Made by a program: the position numbers and the translations under genes
Shown here: positions 8,869 to 17,162 of the stretch, piece after piece
Layout: each line of letters begins with the position of its first letter
Numbering within the stretch: the stretch's first letter is position 1
The notes under the pieces: generated by a model
Database searches by the model: none
What the model saw: the letters and a program-made list of their open reading frames with translations, nothing else
Told to the model about the DNA's origin: nothing
NCBI GenBank assembly: GCA_934364805.1
Contig: CAKRMH010000016.1
Location: forward strand, 4,572 to 68,571
Source: an uncultured Lachnospiraceae bacterium
Lineage (GTDB): Bacteria; Bacillota; Clostridia; Lachnospirales; Lachnospiraceae
Length of the DNA: 64,000 bases
Direction: 5' to 3'

Positions 8869-8922
8869 ATACAACAAAAGAGAAGTTTATTTAATGAGCA
8901 TCGTCACCAAAACGCAATATAC

Positions 8923-8960
8923 ATTCGCAAAATATCAAAACAAATTGATATTTTGCGAAT
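8923..8960. repeat. Perfect 16-bp inverted repeat
   Basis: ATTCGCAAAATATCAA at 8923-8938 is repeated inverted at 8945-8960 with a 6-nt spacer. A second imperfect dyad (GCGAATTAT/ATAATTTGC) overlaps its right arm. There is no T-run, so it looks like an operator or a recombination site more than a terminator. It lies about 60 bases before the AAA-ATPase gene. Confidence 0.7.
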
Positions 8961-9020
8961 TATAACATATAATTTGCATAAAGAGAAATGAGATATTGTG
9001 AATGACTGGAGATAGTTTAA

Positions 9021-10883
9021 ATGAAAACCTGTAAAGAAAAAGCTATGGAATGGGGCGTTTCTCCTCGTTCAGTAAATGATATGTGCAAAAAAGGAAAAAT
9101 TCAGGGGGCGACAAAAGAGAAAGGTTCCTGGAAGATTCCGGACGATGCCAGGAAACCTGTAGATAGAAGGATATCATCTGGAAAATATATCAAAAAGAAG
9201 GCAGGAACAGATTTAAAATCATTACCAATTGGTATTTCAGATTATGTACGTGCGCAGTCAGAGTACTATTATGTCGATAAGACATTATTAATCAAAGAGT
9301 TTTTGGATCAGAAGCCACTGGTATCATTGTTTACAAGACCAAGGAGATTCGGAAAAACCTTAAATATGGATATGCTCAGAGTATTTTTTGAAATATCAGA
9401 TGAAGATACCAGTAAGTATTTTACCGATAAGGCTATTTGGAAATGTGGTGATAAGTATTGTTCACATCAAGGTAAATACCCAGTTGTATTTCTTACCTTT
9501 AAAGATGTGAAGTTTGATACATGGGAAGCAACAATAGACAAGATTCGCGGACTTTTGCAGGAAGAATATGGAAGACACCAGGAGCTGGCAAATAGTGATA
9601 AATTATCACAGTACGAAAAGGATTATTTTGTAAAGATTCTGAATGGTACTGCAAATGAGGTTGAACTTACTTCTGCACTTGAGAGGTTGTCAAAGATGCT
9701 TGCTGCTCATTATGACAAGGCTTCAATTATTATTATTGATGAATATGATACTCCGATTCAGGAAGGATACGCAAAAGATTTCTATGATGAAATTATAGGT
9801 TTTATGAGAAACTTCTTTTCGGGAGCATTTAAGGACAACAGGAATCTTTCATATGGTTTTCTAACTGGGATTCTTCGAATCGCACAGGAAAGTATTTTCA
9901 GCGGACTTAATAATTTGACAGTGAATTCTGTAATGGACGAGGAGTATGATAGTTTTTTTGGGTTTACCAGTGATGAGGTAAAAGAAATGCTTGAATACTA
10001 TGGAATGACAGATAAGGAAAGCGAACTGAAGGATTGGTATGATGGTTACTTATTTGGAGCAGAGGAAATTTATAATCCATGGTCGGTTATCAATTATATT
10101 TCAAAAGGAGGTATTCCTCAGGCCTATTGGGTAAACACTGGAAAAAACGAAATTCTTGAGGATGTACTGAAAACTGCTACCGATGATATAACGGAAAGAC
10201 TTTATTCACTTTTGCAGGGAGAAAGGGTAATTGCAAGAATTGATCAAAACGTCGTATACAGATCGCTTGCAGAGGATCCAGCTAATATTTACAGTTTGTT
10301 GTTAGTGGCGGGATATTTGAAAACGCCAAAGAAAGAACTGCAGGCAGATGGTTCATATCTGTGTGAGGTTTCGATTCCTAATAGAGAAATTGCAGCCGTC
10401 TATAAGGGTGAAATTTTGTCGCATTTATTGCAGACTGGGGCTATTACGAGAACTACTGCCAATAAAATAGCTGAAAGTCTTTATATAAATGATTACAAGA
10501 AGTTACAAGGTGCGATAGCAGAATACATGGATAAATCTATTAGTTTTTATGATGCCGGAGCAGAGGCTTTTTATCATGGATTAGTTCTTGGATTGATTGC
10601 ATTAATGGATAATCAGTATAAAATTAAATCAAACCGGGAATCAGGTGATGGAAGATATGATATTTGTTTAATTCCAAGAGCAGACAGATATCCTGGAATT
10701 ATTATGGAATTGAAATGGAAAAAGAACTTAAGTGATGAGTTGCTTGAAGAGCTTGCGGATGAAGCATTATCTCAAATCAATGTGATGAGATATGATTCGG
10801 AAATGAAAAAAGACGGAATTCATGACATTTTGAAATTAGGGATAGCTTTTTCAGGGAAAAAGGTAAGTGTAAGAACAGAATAA
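9021..10883 (+). CDS. AAA-ATPase-like protein with N-terminal HTH and C-terminal PD-(D/E)XK nuclease domain
   Basis: Residues 1-50 form a small helix-turn-helix of the MerR/excisionase sort (AMEWGVSPRSVNDMCKKGKI). Next is the AAA-ATPase_like domain (about 65-290), with FTRPRRFGKTLNMDML as P-loop and IIIIDEYDTPI as Walker B. A C-terminal PD-(D/E)XK-type nuclease domain (about 510-605) shows GDGRYDICLIPR and GIIMELKWKK, giving the D...E-x-K core. The 620-residue length is usual for this family, which is present in many copies in Lachnospiraceae and Bacteroidetes and whose function is unproven. A fragment matching its last codons is repeated at 19344-19386. Confidence 0.82.
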   Translation: MKTCKEKAMEWGVSPRSVNDMCKKGKIQGATKEKGSWKIPDDARKPVDRRISSGKYIKKKAGTDLKSLPIGISDYVRAQSEYYYVDKTLLIKEFLDQKPLVSLFTRPRRFGKTLNMDMLRVFFEISDEDTSKYFTDKAIWKCGDKYCSHQGKYPVVFLTFKDVKFDTWEATIDKIRGLLQEEYGRHQELANSDKLSQYEKDYFVKILNGTANEVELTSALERLSKMLAAHYDKASIIIIDEYDTPIQEGYAKDFYDEIIGFMRNFFSGAFKDNRNLSYGFLTGILRIAQESIFSGLNNLTVNSVMDEEYDSFFGFTSDEVKEMLEYYGMTDKESELKDWYDGYLFGAEEIYNPWSVINYISKGGIPQAYWVNTGKNEILEDVLKTATDDITERLYSLLQGERVIARIDQNVVYRSLAEDPANIYSLLLVAGYLKTPKKELQADGSYLCEVSIPNREIAAVYKGEILSHLLQTGAITRTTANKIAESLYINDYKKLQGAIAEYMDKSISFYDAGAEAFYHGLVLGLIALMDNQYKIKSNRESGDGRYDICLIPRADRYPGIIMELKWKKNLSDELLEELADEALSQINVMRYDSEMKKDGIHDILKLGIAFSGKKVSVRTE

Positions 10884-10905
10884 GATAAAGAGGAGTTGCA
10901 GAGTA

Positions 10906-11496
10906 ATGGATAAGTATCCTAAGCGTGTTTCAAAAATTTTTGAGCGCAATATCAGGCAGATCAATCGCATCGTAGCAAACATTATAGCAATATGCTCGGT
11001 GGTGATTCTGCTGATGACTTTTTTGTCTGTAACAGGATTTTTTGAATTTGGGACAAGTTATACGTATTTCGTTATCATTGTTGGTCTGCCGGAAGTATTG
11101 TACGGGGTGTATACAAGAAATCATCTTTTTCTGTCCTATGCTGCGTACTTTACATTTGAGTATATTGTTGTGACTTCGATACTGTATTGTCTGGTAAAAC
11201 GCGTGAACCGTCTGATACAGGATGTGACCAGATGAATGATTCGCTTGAACCCATCAAACAAACGAAAGGTTCGCATTCTGCTGTTGCAAGGGAACATATG
11301 GACAACACGGACAGTTATTCCGAATGGATATAGTATTCATATGATCATATTGTCATCCGGGAATCTGCGCCAGATCTTTTTAAATATTTATGTAAACTGT
11401 ATTAAGTACAATCGTCCAGGTGGGAAAATTACCACAATTGTGGACGCATGGAAACAACAGGATGACATGTGCATTTATCAATGGACGATTACGTGA
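10906..11496 (+). pseudogene. Decayed hybrid sensor histidine kinase
   Basis: The first open segment (10906-11235, 109 residues) has three hydrophobic helices and ends RVNRLIQDVTR. The following segment (11236-11496) is in an abutting reading frame and contains LRQIFLNIYVNCIKYNRPGG and a CIYQWTIT end, which match the N-box and following strands of the ATPase domain of large hybrid histidine kinases. The histidine-containing dimerisation domain, the G-boxes and the receiver are missing. The remains are therefore a membrane part joined to a bit of ATPase domain by deletions. The intact gene would have been over 2 kb. Neither piece is likely to be functional. Confidence 0.7.
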
Positions 11497-11518
11497 AATA
11501 CATAACTTTAAAAATTTA

Positions 11519-11547
11519 TTGACAATAAAATAAAGGTAATCTATAAT
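11519..11547 (+). promoter_or_regulatory. Consensus sigma-A promoter of the purine operon (leader A)
   Basis: TTGACA (11519-11524), a 17-bp spacer and TATAAT (11542-11547) give a perfect consensus promoter. Transcription should begin near 11554, at the foot of a terminator hairpin. A GTGCATT element lies about 70 bases upstream of the -10 (11468-11474). Confidence 0.85.
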
Positions 11548-11552
11548 AATGG

Positions 11553-11600
11553 AAACGACAAAGATGTCGAGGCGAACTCGAATATCTTTGTCGTTTTTTT
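11553..11600 (+). terminator. Promoter-proximal terminator in the purine operon leader
   Basis: A 13-bp perfect lower stem (AAACGACAAAGAT at 11553-11565 with 11584-11596) carries a G versus AT internal loop, a 5-bp upper stem (TCGAG/CTCGA) and a GCGAA loop, followed by a run of seven T that overlaps the closing base pairs. It begins at the predicted transcription start, so RNA from the consensus promoter should terminate within about 50 nt unless antiterminated. Confidence 0.75.
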
Positions 11601-11601
11601 A

Positions 11602-11661
11602 TCCTCAAATGAGGAGTCGCGGGGTGCGCACCCGCGAAATATTTATCCGGATAAAAATTTC
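11602..11661 (+). promoter_or_regulatory. Structured 5' leader with three further dyads
   Basis: After the terminator come TCCTC/GAGGA (11602-11615), a GC-rich hairpin TCGCGGG/CCCGCGA (11617-11637) and a 26-bp dyad GAAAT-a-TTTATCCGGATAAA-a-ATTTC (11636-11661). The last could be a protein-binding operator or RNA hairpin. No known riboswitch consensus is recognised. Confidence 0.5.
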
Positions 11662-11706
11662 ATGGAGGTGAACGCACGAGTAGTTGTTGAAAGGAGAAAA
11701 GTGAAT

Positions 11707-13035
11707 ATGAGAAATACATCAAAATATGATGTAGATGGAGTTCCAACGTTAAAAGAAGCTTTGCCATTGGGATTTCAACATACATTAGCAATGATTGTGA
11801 GTAATATGCTACCAGGTGTTTTAATCGCGGGCATATTAGGTTACACAGGGAATAAGGCAGCAAATTTTGTTCAGTGTATGATGTTAAGTGCAGCAATCGG
11901 GACATTACTGCAGTTGTATACTGTTAAGATCTTTAAAGGCGTGAGAACAGGATCTGGATTGCCTATTGTAATGGGAATGAATTATGTATTCCTTGGAGTA
12001 TATCTGTCGGCTAGTTCCAGTTTTGGAATGAATGCTTTGATGGGAGCGATTGTTGTTGGTGGTGGTTTTATGGTATTTTTAGGATTTTTTATTCAGAAAA
12101 TACTAAAATATTTTACACCGACAGTAACAGCTGTTGTGATTCTTGCATTGGCGTGTGACTTGATAAAGGTTGCAATGAGAAATATAGGTGGTGGAACAAG
12201 TTCAGATACCTATGGATCAAGCATAAACTTTTTCTTTGGATTGGGAACAGCGCTTTTGATTGTTCTGTTGGGATATTTCGGAAAAGGATTTGTAAAAGAG
12301 TTATCCATATTGATTGGAATGATTGTAGCATATATTGTTGCAATTTTTGCGGGACTTGTGGATTTTTCAAGTGTAGCAGAAGCAAGCTGGATTGCAATTC
12401 CAAAGCCATTTGCATTTGGAGCGTTGGAATTTAATCCTAGTGTGATTATCATGGTCATTCTGCTTTATATTATTGCGGTAGCAGATTATCTGGGTGCTAC
12501 AACAGTATGTACCAATGGAGCGTTTGGCAGAGATGTCACAGACAAAGAAGTATCTTCGCTTGTCGTTGGAGTTGGGCTTAGTTCAGTAGTGTCTGCTATT
12601 TTTAATGGTATGCCGGTTGGAGTATATTCGCAGAACTGTGCGATGGTTGCGATGAATAAAGTTGTCAGCAGATTTGTAATTGCAATGAGTACAGTTGCCT
12701 TGTTTTTGGGTGGTTTTTCACCGAAGATTGGAGCCATTTTCCAGACTATTCCAAATTGCGTACTTGGCGGAGCAACGTTGGTAATTTTTTCACAGATTTT
12801 TACATCTGGTATTTCCATCGTTAAAATGAACAATCTCAGCAAAGATCAGCTGACAATTGTTGGTGTTGCAAGTGCTTTTGGCATTGGTTACAGTTATGCA
12901 CCAGAAGTAATTGAGAATCTTCCATCAATGGCACAGACAATTTTAAGTGGTTCAAATGTCGTTATTGGATGTATTATTGCATTAGTATTACAGGGACTAT
13001 TTAGTCTGAAAAAACAAAAAGAAACAGAAGAATAA
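11707..13035 (+). CDS. NCS2-family purine (xanthine/urate-type) permease
   Basis: A 442-residue polytopic transporter with about 12-14 helices. Family marks are GFQHTLAM in helix 1 and the signature region YSQNCAMVAMNKVVSR, where most members have Q-N-x-G. The start is taken at ATG 11707 behind AAGGAG (11691); the upstream frame to 11662 lacks a ribosome binding site. The family imports nucleobases with protons or sodium; the neighbouring 8-oxoguanine deaminase-like gene and nucleoside-type ABC transporter point to a purine such as xanthine, urate or 8-oxoguanine. Uracil is a possible alternative substrate. Confidence 0.85.
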   Translation: MRNTSKYDVDGVPTLKEALPLGFQHTLAMIVSNMLPGVLIAGILGYTGNKAANFVQCMMLSAAIGTLLQLYTVKIFKGVRTGSGLPIVMGMNYVFLGVYLSASSSFGMNALMGAIVVGGGFMVFLGFFIQKILKYFTPTVTAVVILALACDLIKVAMRNIGGGTSSDTYGSSINFFFGLGTALLIVLLGYFGKGFVKELSILIGMIVAYIVAIFAGLVDFSSVAEASWIAIPKPFAFGALEFNPSVIIMVILLYIIAVADYLGATTVCTNGAFGRDVTDKEVSSLVVGVGLSSVVSAIFNGMPVGVYSQNCAMVAMNKVVSRFVIAMSTVALFLGGFSPKIGAIFQTIPNCVLGGATLVIFSQIFTSGISIVKMNNLSKDQLTIVGVASAFGIGYSYAPEVIENLPSMAQTILSGSNVVIGCIIALVLQGLFSLKKQKETEE

Positions 13036-13108
13036 AACAGAATATAAAACATGTTGCAGTTGCGGTCATATCCTGCATAACAAAACCGAGTGGTTAAGTT
13101 GATGGGAT

Positions 13109-13150
13109 AGATGGCAATTTTTTTATATCCAAAATTGGGCGATGCCATCT
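13109..13150 (+). other. Intergenic hairpin between permease and deaminase genes
   Basis: AGATGGCA (13109-13116) pairs with TGCCATCT (13143-13150), and an inner AATTTT/AAAATT can extend the structure. It sits about 25 bases before the deaminase start and has an internal T-run but no T-run after the stem. It may stabilise or process the mRNA, or adjust expression within the operon. Confidence 0.45.
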
Positions 13151-13176
13151 TCCATTGAACACCAGGGAGGATAATA

Positions 13177-14580
13177 ATGAGAAGAATATTAATTAAAAAT
13201 GCGGTTGCAATCGTGGCAACAAACACAAAATTAAATGCAGTAGAGAGTTTGAAATTAAGAGAGGGAAGTTTTGATATCAGCAATAATTCAATGATAATTG
13301 CTGACAATAAAATTGAAAAAATCGGAAAAAATCTGACCTGTGAGGATGCAGATGAGGTGATTGATGCAAAAGGAATGGTAGTATATCCGGGGCTCGTATG
13401 TACCCATCATCATTTGATGCAGTGTTTTGCCCGTAATATTCCAGCATCACAGAATATGGAACTGTTTGAGTGGTTAGGAATTATTTTTGAAGTGCTTTCA
13501 AAAGTAGATCCTGCATTTATGTATTACAGTATGATGGTCTCAGGAGGAGAACTGCTGAAATATGGATGTACAACGCTGTTTGATCACCAGTATTCCTATC
13601 CAAGGGAACAGTGTATTGAGTTAGCTGATGAACAGTTCAGAGGTGCTGATGAACTGGGAATCCGGTATATTATCGGAAGGGGAGTGATCACCAGAAGTAC
13701 AGCGGAAGGCGGAACTGCTCCAGCAGCAATTGTTGAGGATCTGGATCACGCACTGAAAACAATTCCACAGGTCATTGAAAAATATAATGACAAAAAGCCA
13801 TTTTCTATGCATGGTGCAGTGGTTGCTCCATGCTCACCATTTACAGTAAATGAAGATACCATGATTGAAACGGTAAAACTGGCAAGAGCTCTTGGTGCAA
13901 GACTACATACACATCTTTGTGAAACACTGGATGAAGAAAAATTCTGCCTGGAGAAGTATGGGATGAGACCACTGGCATGGATGCAGAAAACTGGATGCAT
14001 CGGACCAGATACATGGTATGCGCATGGAATTCATTTTAATGATGAAGAATTAAAAATCCTTGCAGAGACAAAAACCGGAATTGCACATTGTCCTATTTCC
14101 AATATGAAACTTGCTTCTGGAGTATGCAGGGTTCCGGAAATGATCAAACTTGGGGTTCCACTGTCATTGGCAGTGGATGGAAGCGGAAGCAATGATGGAT
14201 CCGATATGCTGGAAGAACTCAGAACTTCATTTCTGGTTCACAGACTTACTTCCAGTTATGATGCGCCGACTGGTGCACAGTTATTAAATATGGCTACTAT
14301 AGGAGGGGCTCATATTTTGGGAATAGATTCTTATACAGGAAGTCTGGAAGAAGGAAAAGCTGCGGATCTTTTTATGTTAAAGGTTGATGATTTGGATAAT
14401 GTAGGTGCATATGATGACCCGATTGCAATGCTTGCAACGGTTGGATACAAGAGACCGGCTGCATTAACAATGGTAAATGGAGAGATCGTTGTAAGAAATG
14501 GTCAATTAACAAGAATTGATGAAGAAAAAATGTCTGCAAAGGCAACCGAGTTCTATAAAACAGTACGGTATACACGATAA
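13177..14580 (+). CDS. Amidohydrolase of the 8-oxoguanine deaminase / chlorohydrolase group
   Basis: A 467-residue member of the TIM-barrel amidohydrolase superfamily. Metal ligands are visible: H-x-H in CTHHHLMQ (His77/His79), His in HTHLCETLDEEK, His in YAHGIHF, and Asp in AVDGSGSNDGS. SNMKLASGVCRVPEM is close to the segment found in 8-oxoguanine deaminases (EC 3.5.4.32), which convert 8-oxoguanine to urate plus ammonia. A GGGAGG site precedes the ATG. The gene lies between a purine permease and a nucleoside-type ABC transporter, which supports a purine substrate; guanine, another aminopurine or a triazine-like compound are alternatives. Confidence 0.75.
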   Translation: MRRILIKNAVAIVATNTKLNAVESLKLREGSFDISNNSMIIADNKIEKIGKNLTCEDADEVIDAKGMVVYPGLVCTHHHLMQCFARNIPASQNMELFEWLGIIFEVLSKVDPAFMYYSMMVSGGELLKYGCTTLFDHQYSYPREQCIELADEQFRGADELGIRYIIGRGVITRSTAEGGTAPAAIVEDLDHALKTIPQVIEKYNDKKPFSMHGAVVAPCSPFTVNEDTMIETVKLARALGARLHTHLCETLDEEKFCLEKYGMRPLAWMQKTGCIGPDTWYAHGIHFNDEELKILAETKTGIAHCPISNMKLASGVCRVPEMIKLGVPLSLAVDGSGSNDGSDMLEELRTSFLVHRLTSSYDAPTGAQLLNMATIGGAHILGIDSYTGSLEEGKAADLFMLKVDDLDNVGAYDDPIAMLATVGYKRPAALTMVNGEIVVRNGQLTRIDEEKMSAKATEFYKTVRYTR

Positions 14581-14598
14581 AATTAAGAGGTGAAAGTT

Positions 14599-16125
14599 AT
14601 GGAACATCTTTTGATCGAGACGAAAGATCTTTCAATCAAATTTAGGGATTTTGTAGCAAATGACAAAATAAACATCCGTGTCTACAGTGGGCGGATTCAC
14701 GCAATTGCCGGTGAAAATGGTGCTGGAAAATCGACGTTGATGAAGTTGTTATATGGTGTGTATCAAGCTACAGAAGGTGAGATATACATTGATGGAGAAA
14801 GAGTAAAAGCTCATTCTCCCTTGGTATCAGCTGAAAAAGGAATCGGAATGGTGTTTCAGGATTTTCGCCTCATTCGTTCATTTACTGTTTTGGAGAATAT
14901 TTATTTATCGCTAAAAGAATATGGAAAGATTTTTCATAAAAAAGAATTAGAAAGTAAAATTAAAGTACTTTGTGAGAAATATGGAATTAACGTGGATCTG
15001 GATCAGTATGTGTATCAACTGGATTTAGGGGAATGCCAGCAAATCGAAATATTAAAAGTTTTATTAAGAGAGAATAACAGGCTTTTGATTTTTGACGAAC
15101 CTACAAGTGCTTTATCGCCAAGTGAAGCGGAACGGCTGCTGGATCTGCTTGTACAGTTGAAAGAAAGCGGTTATGGGATCATTATTATTACACACAAGAT
15201 ACAGGAAATTCTAAAGGTGGCAGATGAGATAACGGTATTAAAAAAGGGAAAGATATCCGCATATTTTGATGACGCAAAGAATGTCACAGAAAAAGAAATT
15301 GTTTCTGCAATGATTGAAAATGATTCCTTTACAGAAGATACGGTATCAAATGACCGTAAAGAATTTGATTCATTTTTTTCGAGGATTATGGTGAAACAAT
15401 GGACGATTAAAAATGAGTATGGCAGGGAAGTGATCAAAAATGCTTATTTTGATATCAGACCGCATGAAATACTCGGTGTGGCAGGAATATCCGGAAGTGG
15501 TCAGAAAGAATTAGCAGAATCTCTGATCGGACTCAGGAAACAGAACACAGGTGAACTATACTTCGATAATGTATCAAAGGAAAACAGTTCTATTAAGGAA
15601 CGTGAAAAAGATGGTTTTTTCTGGATTCCGGAGGAACCGAAAAAAGATATAGTATTTCGAGGAATGACATTATTAGAACATGTTGAAATGTTTAATGAAA
15701 AGATCCCAACTACAAAATATGGGAATATTGACTGGGATAAGGCAAAAGAAGACTATAGCCACAATCCCTACATTGAGCAATTCCGGGTGCAGGAAGGTTA
15801 TAAGGAAGTGGCATCGTTGTCTGGAGGAAATATACAGAGAATGATTCTGGCAAGGGCGGCAATGTCAAATCCCAAATTCCTTATTGCAAGTTATCCGAGC
15901 AGAGGTTTGGATATTTCCACTGTAAACATGGTGCATAAGGAATTTATCCGGTTGAGAAATAGTGGATGTTCAATCATGCTGATAAGTGAAGACCTGGATG
16001 AATTACTTCATATGAGCGACAGAATTGTTGTTTTGTATGATGGGAAAATGTATGGTCCTTTTTTTGCAAAGGAACTGACATATGAAAGAATTGGAAAATA
16101 TATGTTGCAGGGTGCAAGCAGGTAG
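14599..16125 (+). CDS. BMP-type nucleoside ABC transporter, double ATPase subunit
   Basis: Two ABC domains lie in one 508-residue chain, as in the NupO/YufO (RbsA-like) subunits. Domain 1 has GENGAGKST, a signature LDLGECQQIEIL and LLIFDEPTSALSP. Domain 2 (from about residue 260) has the relaxed P-loop GISGSGQKEL, a canonical LSGGNIQRM and SYPSRGLDIS in place of a normal Walker B, as usual for this subfamily. ATG 14599 is chosen over GTG 14590 because AGAGGTGA precedes it at proper spacing. It energises the two permeases encoded next. Confidence 0.9.
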   Translation: MEHLLIETKDLSIKFRDFVANDKINIRVYSGRIHAIAGENGAGKSTLMKLLYGVYQATEGEIYIDGERVKAHSPLVSAEKGIGMVFQDFRLIRSFTVLENIYLSLKEYGKIFHKKELESKIKVLCEKYGINVDLDQYVYQLDLGECQQIEILKVLLRENNRLLIFDEPTSALSPSEAERLLDLLVQLKESGYGIIIITHKIQEILKVADEITVLKKGKISAYFDDAKNVTEKEIVSAMIENDSFTEDTVSNDRKEFDSFFSRIMVKQWTIKNEYGREVIKNAYFDIRPHEILGVAGISGSGQKELAESLIGLRKQNTGELYFDNVSKENSSIKEREKDGFFWIPEEPKKDIVFRGMTLLEHVEMFNEKIPTTKYGNIDWDKAKEDYSHNPYIEQFRVQEGYKEVASLSGGNIQRMILARAAMSNPKFLIASYPSRGLDISTVNMVHKEFIRLRNSGCSIMLISEDLDELLHMSDRIVVLYDGKMYGPFFAKELTYERIGKYMLQGASR

Positions 16126-16139
16126 GGAGGTATAAAGTT

Positions 16140-17162
16140 ATGAAAAAAGAAAATACAGTCAATTATGCCATGATTCTGGCAATTATACTCCCATTTGTTA
16201 TATTTGGCATATTTATGTTTTCGCAAGGAAAACCTGCAGTCAGCGTTTATATTGATATGATAAAAACAGTGATTACCAATAAATATGGATTTTGTGAGGT
16301 GGTAATTAAATGGGCACCGCTTCTGCTTACTGCGTTGGCTGCGATTATTCCTGCAAAGGCAGGTATATCAAACGTTGGAGGTGAAGGACAGTTAATCGCG
16401 GGAGCACTTGGTGCTGCAATAGCAGGAATTTATGTGTTTGACCAGACCGCCCGCATTGTGGGAATCCCTTTCGTTCTGTTGAGCGGTATGTTAGCCGGAA
16501 TGCTTTGGGCGGGGGTGGCATCTTTTTGCAAATTAAAATTAAAGATGAATGATACATTGACAACTATGGTATTAAATTATGTAATGGTCGACATTGCCTG
16601 CCTGATGATATATGGACCGATCAAGGATACTTCTGGTGACAATTATCCATATTCGGCACCTATAGACGCAAGTTTGCGGTTTACAACAATCAGTGGAACA
16701 AGATTAAATATTGGTATTGTCCTGGCCATGATTGCAACGATTTTGACTACACTGTTTTTTTATAAGACAAAAAAGGGTTTGTATACGCAGCTTGCAGGAA
16801 AGAATTACAGAGCAGCAGCGCTGAGTGGATTAAATGTAACCAAAATACAAAACAGGGCTTTTTTATGTGCCGGAGCGCTTGCAGGTCTGGGAGGTGCAAT
16901 TCTAATCTGTGGTGTTGAGGGCAGATTAAGGACAACAACTGGAAGCAATTTGGGATATTTGGGTTTTTTGGCTGCAGGAATTGCATGGAATAATACAATA
17001 ATAGCAATATTTACAACATTTTTAATATCTCTGTTGACGGTATCTGGAAATGCAATGGAGATCAGTTCAGGTTTGCCATCATCGACAATTAATATTTTAA
17101 TGACCCTGGTATTGTTGGCAGTTCTATGTGTGGGAAGGAGGAAAAAGAATGCAGACAGTTGA
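16140..17162 (+). CDS. BMP-type nucleoside ABC transporter permease 1
   Basis: A 340-residue membrane protein of the BPD_transp_2 family with 8-10 helices. The cytoplasmic coupling region GKNYRAAALSGLNVTKIQ, the GISNVGGEGQLIAGA motif and the MNDTLTTMVLNYV stretch are typical of YufP/NupP-like permeases that pair with BMP lipoproteins. It follows the ATPase gene by 14 bases and overlaps the next permease by 14, so expression is coupled. Likely substrate: purine nucleosides or bases. Confidence 0.9.
   Translation: MKKENTVNYAMILAIILPFVIFGIFMFSQGKPAVSVYIDMIKTVITNKYGFCEVVIKWAPLLLTALAAIIPAKAGISNVGGEGQLIAGALGAAIAGIYVFDQTARIVGIPFVLLSGMLAGMLWAGVASFCKLKLKMNDTLTTMVLNYVMVDIACLMIYGPIKDTSGDNYPYSAPIDASLRFTTISGTRLNIGIVLAMIATILTTLFFYKTKKGLYTQLAGKNYRAAALSGLNVTKIQNRAFLCAGALAGLGGAILICGVEGRLRTTTGSNLGYLGFLAAGIAWNNTIIAIFTTFLISLLTVSGNAMEISSGLPSSTINILMTLVLLAVLCVGRRKKNADS

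Noticed and set aside
11541..11600. Purine riboswitch in the permease leader
   Set aside because: TATAATAATGG resembles part of the P1/J1-2 region, but the conserved loop sequences and three-way junction are absent; the TATAAT is better explained as a -10 box.
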